In this document: positions 52,190-60,281 of the stretch, piece by piece
Layout of the letters: the number at the start of each line of letters is the position of its first letter
How positions within the stretch are numbered: position 1 is the first letter of the stretch
Origin: Anaeromyxobacter terrae
Lineage (GTDB): Bacteria; Myxococcota; Myxococcia; Myxococcales; Anaeromyxobacteraceae
Direction of reading: 5' to 3'
Assembly: GCF_022690685.1 (NCBI RefSeq)
Contig: NZ_JALCYY010000001.1
Coordinates: 62,001 to 126,000 of the forward strand
DNA length: 64,000 nt
Notes under the pieces: generated by a model
What the model was told of the DNA's origin: nothing
The model's input: the letters and a program-made list of their open reading frames with translations, nothing else
Databases searched by the model: none
Program-made: the position numbers and the translations under genes

Positions 52190-52426
52190 TTCCCCTCCAC
52201 CTCGGGCCGCCCCGAGGGCGGCGCGAACACGGACCGGCAGTCTCTCACGGCGGGGCCCTCACCGTGCGAGAACTCCACGCCGCGCCGTGTCCCGTGACCG
52301 AGGGTGAGGCGCGTGTGCGCGCGCGGCGCACGTCGGCCGCCCCGAGGCGCGCGCTGGAGCTCGCCGCGCCCTCGGCGCCGGGTCGACCACCGTGAGGAAA
52401 GGACGGGTGAGCCGCGGACGCCGGCC

Positions 52427-53233
52427 CTACTTGTCGCCCTGGAAGATGAGCGGCAGCCCGCTCTTCGGGCTGCCCACGATCACGATCTTGGCGTTCGAGC
52501 TCGCCGCGAGCCGCTCGGTGGCCTCGATCCCCTTGAACTGCAGGTACTCGGGCGTGAGCCCCTGGCGCACGATGTTCTGGTACTTGAGGATGCCCTCCGC
52601 CTCGATCTGCTTGCGCTGCGCCTCCTGGCGCTCGCGATCGAGCGTGAACTTCATCTTCTGCGCGCGCTGCTCCTCGGCGAGCTTGTCGGAGATGGCGGTC
52701 TTGATCGCGTCCGGCAGCTCGACGTCGCGGACGAGCACCGCCTCGACCACGATGTGCTTCCCCTGGAGGGCCTTCGTCACCTCGTCGTAGATCTGCTGCT
52801 CGATCTCCTCGCGCCTCGTCGAGTAGATCTCCTCCGGCTGGTAGCGGCCGAAGACCTTGCGCGCCTCGGAGCGGACGATCGGGGCGATGAGCTTCGAGTC
52901 GTAGTCGGGGCCGATCTGCGTCTGGAGCTCGTAGAGCTCCTGCACCATCGGGCGGAAGCGGACGCTCGCCTCGACTCGCAGCGGCAGCCCGTTCGAGGAG
53001 AGCACCGAGAGCTGCTCCTTCATCTCGTGCACGCGGGTGTCGTAGGGGATGACGCTGTTCCACAGCGGCATCACGTGCATGCCCTCGTCGAGCACCTCCC
53101 GGCTCGTGCCGCCGCCGAGGGTCTTGAAGACGATCCCGCGGTGGCCGGAGTCGACCGTCGGGCAGCGGCAGGCCTCGAGGAACGGGGCGACGGCGAGCGA
53201 GACGTAGAGCAGCGTACGGACGACCTGGCGCAT
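52427..53233 (-). CDS. SPFH/prohibitin-family protein with a lipoprotein-like N-terminus
   Basis: The product has 268 residues. The N-terminus ends in PFLEACRCP, a lipobox-like LEAC, instead of the usual membrane helix. The SPFH core is clear: GHRGIVFKTLGGGTSREVLDEGMH, EASVRFRPMVQELYELQ and IVRSEARKVFGRYQPEEIYS. A coiled region follows (RERQEAQRKQIEAEGILKYQ). SPFH proteins form membrane scaffolds. It lies 237 bases upstream of the CsgG-like operon on the same strand. Confidence 0.85.
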   Translation of the reverse strand: MRQVVRTLLYVSLAVAPFLEACRCPTVDSGHRGIVFKTLGGGTSREVLDEGMHVMPLWNSVIPYDTRVHEMKEQLSVLSSNGLPLRVEASVRFRPMVQELYELQTQIGPDYDSKLIAPIVRSEARKVFGRYQPEEIYSTRREEIEQQIYDEVTKALQGKHIVVEAVLVRDVELPDAIKTAISDKLAEEQRAQKMKFTLDRERQEAQRKQIEAEGILKYQNIVRQGLTPEYLQFKGIEATERLAASSNAKIVIVGSPKSGLPLIFQGDK

Positions 53234-53313
53234 TGGATCTCCTGGGCTGGCGGGCAGCCTATCGCGCCGGGTGTGGCGCGGGGCACCTCAGGTGACATGC
53301 CCGCAGGGAGGGG

Positions 53314-53510
53314 CCCCGTCGCGAAGCGACGGGGAGGGACGCAGACCGTGCCGGCGGGGAACGGTCGCGAACCCGCGAAGCGGGCGCGACCGTTCACGGG
53401 CCCCGCCGGGCAGGGGTGGGGCCCCAGCAGCTCCCGCGGAGTGGTTGGACCGGGCCAATCGCCGAGGGAGGGCCCCGCCGAGCAGGGGTGGGGCGGGGAC
53501 GCAGTCCCCG
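53314..53510. repeat. Cluster of palindromes and direct repeats
   Basis: Three perfect hairpins lie here: 53314-53334 (9-bp stem, GAA loop), 53359-53395 (11-bp outer stem enclosing an inner 5-bp stem, again with a GAA loop) and 53494-53510 (7-bp stem). A 25-bp direct repeat with one mismatch is at 53398-53422 and 53470-53494. The last hairpin could terminate the polyprenyl synthase gene. The composite looks like a REP-type extragenic element. Confidence 0.7.
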
Positions 53511-53515
53511 TCAGA

Positions 53516-54565
53516 TCAGAACGCCCGTTCGGTCAGCGACCCCGCCGCCTCGAGCAGCGCCCGGCGGTGCACGCCGTCGGGCACCTCCTCGAGCGCGGCG
53601 AGCGCGGCGCGGGTGTGCTCGCGGGCGAGCGCGCGCGCGTCGTCGACGCCGCCGACGCGCTTCACCACCTCGACGACGTCCGCGGCCACGGCGTCGCCGT
53701 CGTCCTCGCCCTCGACGAGGGCGGCGAGCCGCTCGCGCAGCCGGGGCTCGGCCTCGCAGGCGCGGATGAGCGGGAGCGTCGCCTTGCCCTCGATGAGATC
53801 GGTGCCGAGGCGCTTGCCGAGGAGCTGCGGATCGGCGGCGTAGTCGAGCGCGTCGTCCACGAGCTGGAACGCGATGCCGATGCCCTCGCCGAAGCGGACG
53901 AGCGCGTCCGGGACGTGCCCGACCTGTCCCGCCGCCCACGCGCCGGCCGCGGCCGCCCAGCCGAAGAGCGAGGCGGTCTTGCCGATCACGACGTCGAGGT
54001 AGTCCTTCTCGGTCGCGGAGAAGGAGCTGCGCAGCGAGAGCTGGAGCACCTCGCCCTCGACGAGCCGGCGCATCGTGGCGAGCAGCGTCGGGAGCGCCGC
54101 CGAGCGGGCCGGCTCGGCCGAGACGATCTCGAGCGCGCGCGTGAGGAGCCAGTCGCCGGACAGGACCGAGACGGCGTTGCCCCAGATGACCCGCGACGCG
54201 GGCTGGCCGCGCCGCAGCGGGCCGTCGTCGATCACGTCGTCGTGGAGCAGCGTCGCGGAGTGGGTCAGCTCGGCCGCGACCGCGTACGGCACCGCGGCGC
54301 GCATCTCGCCGCCGCAGGCGCCGCAGGCGAGGAGCGTCACCATGGGCCGGATGCGCTTGCCGCCCGCCGAGACGAGGTGGCGCGCGGCGGCGCGGAGCTT
54401 CTCCTCGGCGTCCTCGGTCGCGCGGGTGAGCTGCTCCTCGAGCGCGACGAGGCTCTCCGGGAGGGCCGGGACGTCGGCGAGGGCGGCCTGCGCACGCTCG
54501 GGGCGGACGCCGCGCTGCGCGCTCGCGTCGAGCTGGGACAGGATGGCCTGCTCACTCGCTGCCAC
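53516..54565 (-). CDS. ispB: Polyprenyl diphosphate synthase (trans-isoprenyl, quinone side chain)
   Basis: It chain-elongates farnesyl diphosphate with IPP to make the polyprenyl tail. The product has 349 residues. The substrate-binding Asp motifs are LLHDDVIDDGPLRRG (FARM) and FQLVDDALDY (SARM), with GGKRIRPMVTLLAC upstream. The small residues before the first Asp motif fit a long-chain product, inferred to be the menaquinone tail. Its promoter region carries the same palindrome as the menaquinone operon. The symbol follows octaprenyl synthase usage; hepS/ispA-type names are alternatives. Confidence 0.9.
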   Translation of the reverse strand: MAASEQAILSQLDASAQRGVRPERAQAALADVPALPESLVALEEQLTRATEDAEEKLRAAARHLVSAGGKRIRPMVTLLACGACGGEMRAAVPYAVAAELTHSATLLHDDVIDDGPLRRGQPASRVIWGNAVSVLSGDWLLTRALEIVSAEPARSAALPTLLATMRRLVEGEVLQLSLRSSFSATEKDYLDVVIGKTASLFGWAAAAGAWAAGQVGHVPDALVRFGEGIGIAFQLVDDALDYAADPQLLGKRLGTDLIEGKATLPLIRACEAEPRLRERLAALVEGEDDGDAVAADVVEVVKRVGGVDDARALAREHTRAALAALEEVPDGVHRRALLEAAGSLTERAF

Positions 54566-54588
54566 GGGAGCCTCCGGGGACCGGCACT

Positions 54589-54604
54589 TTCAACGAAAGT
54601 TGAA
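54589..54604. promoter_or_regulatory. Palindromic operator candidate before the polyprenyl synthase gene
   Basis: The sequence TTCAACGAAAGTTGAA is a perfect 6-4-6 inverted repeat. It is placed at the expected transcription start of the promoter at 54609-54637 and matches the reverse complement of the mqn operon site in 14 of 16 positions. Confidence 0.6.
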
Positions 54605-54608
54605 CGGC

Positions 54609-54637
54609 ATATAACGCGGGCGGCGCCGCGCGGTCAA
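54609..54637 (-). promoter_or_regulatory. Predicted sigma70-type promoter of the polyprenyl synthase gene
   Basis: On the minus strand TTGACC (54632-54637), a 17-base spacer and TTATAT (54609-54614) are unusually consensus-like and AT-rich for this genome. Transcription would start near 54602, inside the palindrome. Confidence 0.6.
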
Positions 54638-54650
54638 CGAATGCTGGACC

Positions 54651-56219
54651 CTATTGGTAGTGGCGCACCGTCGGCCAGACGTCCGCGAGGGGGCGCGTCG
54701 CGCCGCGGCAGATCCAGATCCAGCGCGCGTCCTCGTAGGGCATCACCCACGGGCTCGACGGCAGCCTCGCGGCGAGGGTGCGCTCGCGGTACAGGTCGCC
54801 GCCGCAGTCCTCCTGCGCGTCCGAGACGACGATGACGGGATCTCCGCGGCCTTCGGGAGGGCCCCACAGAAAGTACTGGTTGTGGCCCGAGACGACCGGC
54901 ACGCCGAGCCCGGCGGCGTGGACCTCGATCGCCGCCGCCTCGCCGTAGTTCTGCGCGAACACCGCCGCGTGGGTGCGTTCCTCGGGCGGCAGGCTCCGCA
55001 CCACGGCCGCCACCGCGGCGGCGAGCGCCTCCCATCCGTGCTGGTCCGCGAAGATCTGCGGCAGCACCCCGTACGCGTGCCGCTCGAGCGGCTCGGAGCT
55101 CACTCCGAGGGCGGCCTGGTAGCGGACGAAGATCTCGACCGGCAGGAGCGGGATCGCGAGCGGGAGCCCCACCGCGCCGGTGACCACGACGCTCGAGAGC
55201 GCCGCGAGGCGGAGCGCGCCGGGCCGGAGCGCCCGCTCGATCGCGACGCCGCCCGCGGCGAGCAGCATCGGCAGCGCGGGCGCGGCGTAGTACGCCTTCC
55301 CGCGCGTCGCGACGAGGAGCGCGAGGTACAGGGATCCCCCGAGCGCGAGGAAGCGGAAGGGGCGCGCGCGCTCCGCGAGGAGGAGCCAGGCGAGCCCGCC
55401 GAGCCAGACGGGCGCGGCGAGCGGGCCGAACTCGAGGAGGAGCGCGCGCGCGAAGCCTCCGAGCGAGAAGGGCGCGTTCTTCTCGAGCTGCCCGTTCCGG
55501 ACGAGCTCGAGGAACGGGAGGCCGTGCGCGGCCTGCCAGAGGACGTTCGGCAGGACGAGGGCCGCGGCGAGCGCGGCGCCGGCGAGCGTCCAGCGCGTCC
55601 AGAGCGCGCGCCGCGCCGGCGTGGCGACGAGGCCGGCGAGGAGCGCGAGGGCGAGTAGCACGGAGGTGTACTTGAGGAGCGCGCCGGCCGCGGCGAGCGC
55701 GCCGGCGAGGAGCCAGAGCCGCGGCGTGTCGCCCTGCACGAGCCGCGCGAGGACGCACGCGAGCGCGACGATCGCGAGCGGCTCGAACGCGTTCATCGTG
55801 AGGTAGTGGCCGAGGCCGGCGAGGAGCGGCGAGGCCGCGAGGACGAGGCCGGCGAGCGCAGCCGCGAACGCGCCGCCGCCGAGGCGCCGCGCGAGCCGCG
55901 CAGCGAGGAAGACCGTCGCGGCCGAGGCGAGCCACGCGGGGAGGCGCAGGCCGGGGACCCAGGTGCCGAAGAGCGCGTGCGCGCCCCGGGCGATGAGCGC
56001 GATCCCGGGCGGCTGATCGACGTAACCCCACCCGAGCCGCTCGCCGCAGACGATGAAGTAGAGCTCGTCGCGGAAGATGCCGTAGCGGCCGCCGGCCGCG
56101 GCGTGGAGCGCGAAGGTCGCGACGGCGAGCGCGGCGGGGAGGAGGCGCGCCGCGTGGCCGCCCTCGGGTGCGGGGACGGCGGAGAACTCGGAGGGAGGGA
56201 CCACCGCGGGCGAGCTCAC
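54651..56219 (-). CDS. GT39/ArnT-like membrane glycosyltransferase
   Basis: The product has 522 residues from the GTG at 56219. Many hydrophobic helices span about residues 25-370. The first loop carries GIFRDELYFIVCGERLGWGY with the Asp-Glu typical of GT-C PMT/ArnT enzymes and YVDQPPGIALIARGAH. GHYLTMNAFEP and RGKAYYAAPALPMLLAAG also match the family. The C-terminal part is a periplasmic soluble domain. It is expected to transfer a sugar from a polyprenyl-phosphate donor to lipid or protein; the acceptor is unknown. Confidence 0.85.
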   Translation of the reverse strand: MSSPAVVPPSEFSAVPAPEGGHAARLLPAALAVATFALHAAAGGRYGIFRDELYFIVCGERLGWGYVDQPPGIALIARGAHALFGTWVPGLRLPAWLASAATVFLAARLARRLGGGAFAAALAGLVLAASPLLAGLGHYLTMNAFEPLAIVALACVLARLVQGDTPRLWLLAGALAAAGALLKYTSVLLALALLAGLVATPARRALWTRWTLAGAALAAALVLPNVLWQAAHGLPFLELVRNGQLEKNAPFSLGGFARALLLEFGPLAAPVWLGGLAWLLLAERARPFRFLALGGSLYLALLVATRGKAYYAAPALPMLLAAGGVAIERALRPGALRLAALSSVVVTGAVGLPLAIPLLPVEIFVRYQAALGVSSEPLERHAYGVLPQIFADQHGWEALAAAVAAVVRSLPPEERTHAAVFAQNYGEAAAIEVHAAGLGVPVVSGHNQYFLWGPPEGRGDPVIVVSDAQEDCGGDLYRERTLAARLPSSPWVMPYEDARWIWICRGATRPLADVWPTVRHYQ

Positions 56220-56243
56220 GCGCGCGAGCCTACGGTGGCACCC

Positions 56244-57488
56244 TCACTCCCGCCACTCCTCGAGCACCACGTCGTCGTAGAAGACCTGACCCTCGTAGTA
56301 GTTCACGTGCGGGTCCCCGAACATGAACCAGTCCGGCCAGGTGCCACCTGCCGGCCAGCGCGGGAACTCCGGGCCGACGAAGGAGCCCGTGTCCACGCAG
56401 CCCGAGGCGCCGGCGGCCTCGGCGGCGTCCACGGGGTAGTGCCACAGGCACGTCTGAGCGGCGTCCACGCTCGCGCGGTAGGTCTGCTCGCCGCCGTAGC
56501 GGAAGCGGCCCGAGACCTCGAGCGTGTAGCGCGGGCCGTCGCGCTCGATCGTCACGCGGTACCAGGTGTCCGGCAGGTACGCGTCGACGGCGCGGATCGC
56601 GCCGGACGGCTGCCACGCGCCGTTCGAGAAGGAGAGGAACGCGTTGCCGGTCTTCGCGTCGCCCGGGCGCGAGCCGTCGAGCGCGATCATCATGATCGGG
56701 TGCTCGCCCGACGCGACGAAGCCGCTCCCCGTCCAGACCTCCATCCACGGTGGGTAATGGTTGTCCGAATCCACCACGACCTTGCGGTGGTGATGGATCC
56801 AGGTGTTGTTGTGCGGCCGCGGCTGCGCGTCGAGGATGGTGAGCCAGTAGAATCCGTTCTGGCTCGTCGCGCTCTCCGCGGGCCACCACGGGCCGGCGGT
56901 CTCGTCGCCGCTGTCGTAGCCGTTCAGGCCCGGCTTCCCGTCGCCGAACACGGCGTAGCCCACGCGCAGCGAGATCCGGTAGCGCGCCGGGAGCGGCTGC
57001 GTCGGGCGCACCACCGTGCCGTCCGTGTGCTCGGGCGAGCGGAGGCGCAGGACGTGGTTGGTGCCGCCGGCGGGATCGGCCACCACCGCGGCGCGGTCGG
57101 CGAGCGCTGCGTCGCCGTGGCGCGAGTACGACTCGAGCGTGAGCCAGCCGTCCGTCCCGAACGGCTGCGTGGCGCGGAACGCGGTGGGCGGGGTCACGCC
57201 GCGCGCCACGAAGAAGGCGCCGCCGTCCGCGAACGGCCCGTCATCGGGGACGGGGTCGGGAGAGAACGCGGCCGCGGGAAGCGCGCCGCCCTCGAAGTCC
57301 TCGCGCCCGACGACCACCCAGCCCGGCGTCGTCGGGCTGCCGCCGCCCCCGCCTCCTCCACCCCCGCCGCCTCCCCCTCCGCCGCCCGTGCCGCCCCCCG
57401 AGGGCTCGCCGGTCGAGCCACCGTTCCGGCAGGCGGCGGCGGAGAGGGCGAGGAGGAGCGTCGCGCAGAGCAGGCGGAGGACCGGCAT
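56244..57488 (-). CDS. Lipoprotein with poly-Gly tether and LamG-like beta domain
   Basis: The product has 414 residues. The ATG at 57488 gives a signal with Cys in LSAAACRNGG, followed by an uninterrupted run of 16 glycines. The mature domain resembles a jelly-roll glycan-binding or polysaccharide lyase-like fold: VLRLRSPEHTDGTVVRPTQP, WWPAESATSQNGFYWLTIL, WIHHHRKVVVDSDNHYPPWM and VNYYEGQVFYDDVVLEEW. No catalytic residues can be assigned. The start is only 20 bases from the divergent truA start. Confidence 0.75.
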   Translation of the reverse strand: MPVLRLLCATLLLALSAAACRNGGSTGEPSGGGTGGGGGGGGGGGGGGGGSPTTPGWVVVGREDFEGGALPAAAFSPDPVPDDGPFADGGAFFVARGVTPPTAFRATQPFGTDGWLTLESYSRHGDAALADRAAVVADPAGGTNHVLRLRSPEHTDGTVVRPTQPLPARYRISLRVGYAVFGDGKPGLNGYDSGDETAGPWWPAESATSQNGFYWLTILDAQPRPHNNTWIHHHRKVVVDSDNHYPPWMEVWTGSGFVASGEHPIMMIALDGSRPGDAKTGNAFLSFSNGAWQPSGAIRAVDAYLPDTWYRVTIERDGPRYTLEVSGRFRYGGEQTYRASVDAAQTCLWHYPVDAAEAAGASGCVDTGSFVGPEFPRWPAGGTWPDWFMFGDPHVNYYEGQVFYDDVVLEEWRE

Positions 57489-57508
57489 GGCCGTGGTAGG
57501 TTGCGCAC

Positions 57509-58246
57509 GTGCCGGTCGTGAAGCTCGTCCTCGAGTACGACGGGACCCGCTACGTCGGCTGGCAGGTCCAGCCGAACGGCCCGTCGATCCAGGCCGAGGT
57601 CGAGCGGGCCCTCGCGACGCTCCACAAGGAGCCGCGGCGCGTGACGGCGGCGGGCCGCACCGACGCCGGCGTGCACGCCCGAGGTCAGGTCGTCTCCTTC
57701 CCGGAGGCGCGGCCGCTGCCGCTCTCCGCCTACGTGAAGGGGATGAACGCGCTCCTCCCCGACGACGTCGCCGTCCGGACGGCGAGCGTCGAGCCGGACG
57801 GCTTCGACGCGCGCCGGAGCGCGCGTGGCAAGCGCTACCGCTACGTCGTCGAGAACCTCGAGACGCGCGCGCCGCTGTCGCGCCTCCAGGCCTGGCAGCT
57901 CTTCGGCGCGCTCGACGTCGGCGCGATGCGCGCGGCGGCGCGCCACCTCCTCGGCCGTCAGGACTTCGCGGCGTTCCAGGCCTCGGACTGCGCCTGCGAG
58001 CACGCCGTCCGCGAGGTGCACCGGCTCGACGTGCTCGGCGAGGCGGGAGGGCGGGTCGAGCTCGTGGTGGAGGCGACCGCCTTCGTGAAGCACATGGTGC
58101 GGAACTTCGTCGGCACGCTCGTGGAGGTCGGGAAGGGCAGGCGGAGCCCGGACTCGATCCCGGCGCTCGTCGAGAGCCGCGACCGCACGCGCGCCGGCAG
58201 GACCGCGCCGCCGCAGGGGCTCTTCCTCGACGAGGTCTTCTATTGA
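57509..58246 (+). CDS. truA: tRNA pseudouridine(38-40) synthase
   Basis: It modifies the anticodon arm of tRNAs. The product has 245 residues from the GTG at 57509. The catalytic Asp is in AAGRTDAGVHARGQVVSF. LEYDGTRYVGWQVQPNG, FDARRSARGKRYRYVVEN and AFVKHMVRNFVGTLVEVGKG are family hallmarks. It is followed 122 bases later by asd, which has its own promoter. Confidence 0.95.
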   Translation: MPVVKLVLEYDGTRYVGWQVQPNGPSIQAEVERALATLHKEPRRVTAAGRTDAGVHARGQVVSFPEARPLPLSAYVKGMNALLPDDVAVRTASVEPDGFDARRSARGKRYRYVVENLETRAPLSRLQAWQLFGALDVGAMRAAARHLLGRQDFAAFQASDCACEHAVREVHRLDVLGEAGGRVELVVEATAFVKHMVRNFVGTLVEVGKGRRSPDSIPALVESRDRTRAGRTAPPQGLFLDEVFY

Positions 58247-58312
58247 GCGGCGCCGCGTCGGCGGCCCGCGGCGCGCGTTGACTCGCGAGTCGGCGCCTGC
58301 CGGGCCCGCCGC

Positions 58313-58341
58313 CTCGACCGGCCCGTTCCGTGTGCTACGCT
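58313..58341 (+). promoter_or_regulatory. Predicted promoter of asd
   Basis: CTCGAC (58313-58318), a 17-base spacer and TACGCT (58336-58341) preceded by TGC (extended -10) end 28 bases before the ATG. GCGAGGAG serves as the ribosome site. Confidence 0.5.
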
Positions 58342-58368
58342 TCCCCGCTCATTTCTAAGCGAGGAGTC

Positions 58369-59457
58369 ATGAGCCAGAAGAAGCTGAAGGTGGGCGTGCT
58401 CGGCGCGACCGGCATGGTCGGCCAGCGGTTCGTCGCGCTGCTCGAGAACCACCCCTGGTACGAGGTGACGCTCGTCGCCGCGAGCGCGAACTCCGCGGGC
58501 CAGAAGTACGCGGAGGCCGTGAAGGGCCGCTGGACGCTCAAGACGGCGATCCCGGCCGCGACCGCCGCCCTCACCGTGAAGAACGCCTCCGCGGTGGACG
58601 AGATCGCCCGCGAGGTGGACTTCGTCTTCTGCGCCGTCGACATGTCGAAGGAGGAGACGGCGAAGCTCGAGGAGGACTACGCGCGGCGGGAGACGCCCGT
58701 CGTCTCGAACAACTCCGCGCACCGCGGCACGCCCGACGTGCCGATGATGGTCCCCGAGGTGAACCCCGAGCACGCGGCGGTGATCGAGGCGCAGCGCAGG
58801 CGGCTCGGCACCGCGCGCGGCTTCATCGCCGTGAAGCCGAACTGCTCGATCCAGAGCTACGTGCCGGCGCTCCACCCGCTCATGAAGTTCGGGCCGAAGC
58901 GCGTGGCGGTCTGCACCTACCAGGCGATCAGCGGCGCCGGGAAGACCTTCGAGAGCTGGCCGGAGATGGTCGACAACCTCATCCCCTTCATCAAGGGCGA
59001 GGAGGAGAAGTCCGAGCAGGAGCCCATGAAGATCTGGGGCCGGCTCGAGGGCGGCCGGATCGAGAAGGCGAAGGACCCGATCATCACCGCGCAGTGCATC
59101 CGCGTGCCCGCCTCCGACGGCCACATGGCGGCGGCGTTCGTGGCGTTCGACCGGAAGCCCGACCGCGCCGAGGTGATCGAGCTGTGGCGGAGCTGGGAGC
59201 CGAAGCCCCAGAAGATGGGGCTCCCCTCGGCGCCGAAGCCGTTCCTCACCTACTTCGAGGAGGACGCGCGGCCGCAGACGAAGCTCGACCGCGACATCGG
59301 CGGCGGGATGGGCGTCGCCGTCGGCCGCCTCCGCCCCGACGCGCTCTTCGACTACCGGTTCGTGTCGCTCTCGCACAACACCGTGCGCGGCGCCGCGGGC
59401 GGCGCGGTGCTCACGGCGGAGCTCCTCACCGCCGAGGGCTGGATCCAGGCGAAGTAG
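58369..59457 (+). CDS. asd: Aspartate-semialdehyde dehydrogenase
   Basis: It reduces aspartyl phosphate to the semialdehyde with NADPH, the branch point to lysine, diaminopimelate, threonine and methionine. The product has 362 residues. The N-terminal Rossmann motif is VGVLGATGMVGQRFVALL, the catalytic Cys is in KPNCSIQSYVPAL and QAISGAGK follows. Its length and the PVVSNNSAHRG motif fit the second (archaeal/fungal-like) class of Asd. The ATG at 58369 has GAGGAG upstream. Confidence 0.95.
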   Translation: MSQKKLKVGVLGATGMVGQRFVALLENHPWYEVTLVAASANSAGQKYAEAVKGRWTLKTAIPAATAALTVKNASAVDEIAREVDFVFCAVDMSKEETAKLEEDYARRETPVVSNNSAHRGTPDVPMMVPEVNPEHAAVIEAQRRRLGTARGFIAVKPNCSIQSYVPALHPLMKFGPKRVAVCTYQAISGAGKTFESWPEMVDNLIPFIKGEEEKSEQEPMKIWGRLEGGRIEKAKDPIITAQCIRVPASDGHMAAAFVAFDRKPDRAEVIELWRSWEPKPQKMGLPSAPKPFLTYFEEDARPQTKLDRDIGGGMGVAVGRLRPDALFDYRFVSLSHNTVRGAAGGAVLTAELLTAEGWIQAK

Positions 59458-59534
59458 TCGCCGCGGGTCGCACGCGCGGCGCCGTGTCGTCCCGCTCGCG
59501 GGGCGCGCGGCGCCGCGGCGCGTTCAGCGCGCCA

Positions 59535-60026
59535 TCAAGCGTGCGCGGCGTGGTGCCTGAGCCACGGCACCTGCAGCCGGCTCTCGGGCTTCATGAGCCG
59601 CTCGTCCACCGAGAGCGGCCCGGCCCCACCGATGAGGAGCGCGAGCAGCCCGGCCAGGAAGAGGAGGTTCACCTCGATGCCCGGCATCCCGAACACCGGG
59701 CCCTTGTCGGTCATCCCGGTGATCTGGATGTAGCCGAAGCCGAACGGTGCGTGAACCCGGAGCATCGCGACGAGCATCTCGAGCGAGAGCAGGATCGTGA
59801 CGAGCCAGGTCGCCGCGCCGACGATGAGCGCGATCCCGCCGAAGAACTCGACGATGCCCCCCGCCCACGCCATGAGCGCGGGCAGCGGGATCCCGAGCTG
59901 GGCGAGCATGCCCTGGAACTGCGCGTGCCCCGCCGCGGTGAGCTTCGGGGCGCCGTGGTACATGAACGAGATCCCGAGCAGGATGCGGAGCGGAAGCGGC
60001 CAGTAGTGTTCGAGGTGGCGATTCAT
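59535..60026 (-). CDS. DoxX-family membrane protein
   Basis: The product has 163 residues with four hydrophobic helices (LPLRILLGISFMYHG; GGIVEFFGGIALIVGAATWL; VTILLSLEMLVAML; LLFLAGLLALLIGG). YHGAPKL and GGIVEFFGGI are DoxX signatures. Family members are linked to quinone-dependent or oxidative stress functions, but the activity here is unknown. The ATG at 60026 has a GGAGG-like site in its leader. It is divergent from the MBL-fold gene. Confidence 0.87.
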   Translation of the reverse strand: MNRHLEHYWPLPLRILLGISFMYHGAPKLTAAGHAQFQGMLAQLGIPLPALMAWAGGIVEFFGGIALIVGAATWLVTILLSLEMLVAMLRVHAPFGFGYIQITGMTDKGPVFGMPGIEVNLLFLAGLLALLIGGAGPLSVDERLMKPESRLQVPWLRHHAAHA

Positions 60027-60281
60027 CGCAGCGACCTCCGGGCGGCGAGGGAGTTGCCTCCCACCCGATCCATAGCGGCGCCGGTCTCCGCAGCAACCCC
60101 GAGTCAACGCGGTCGGCGCGCTCCGCTCGCCCTGCGCCGGGGCGCGGGACCGCGTGAGGGGCGCGCGGCGGGCCGCTCCCCGGTCTCCCGATCGACGAGC
60201 CGTGCGCCCACAGCCGATCGCCGAGTTGCCGTGCGGACGCCGCGTCGGTAGAGAAGGACGGCCCGTCCCCCGGAGACCCCC

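Noticed and set aside
53314..53510. CRISPR array
   Set aside because: The repeats are palindromes of different lengths without regular spacers, and no cas genes are present.
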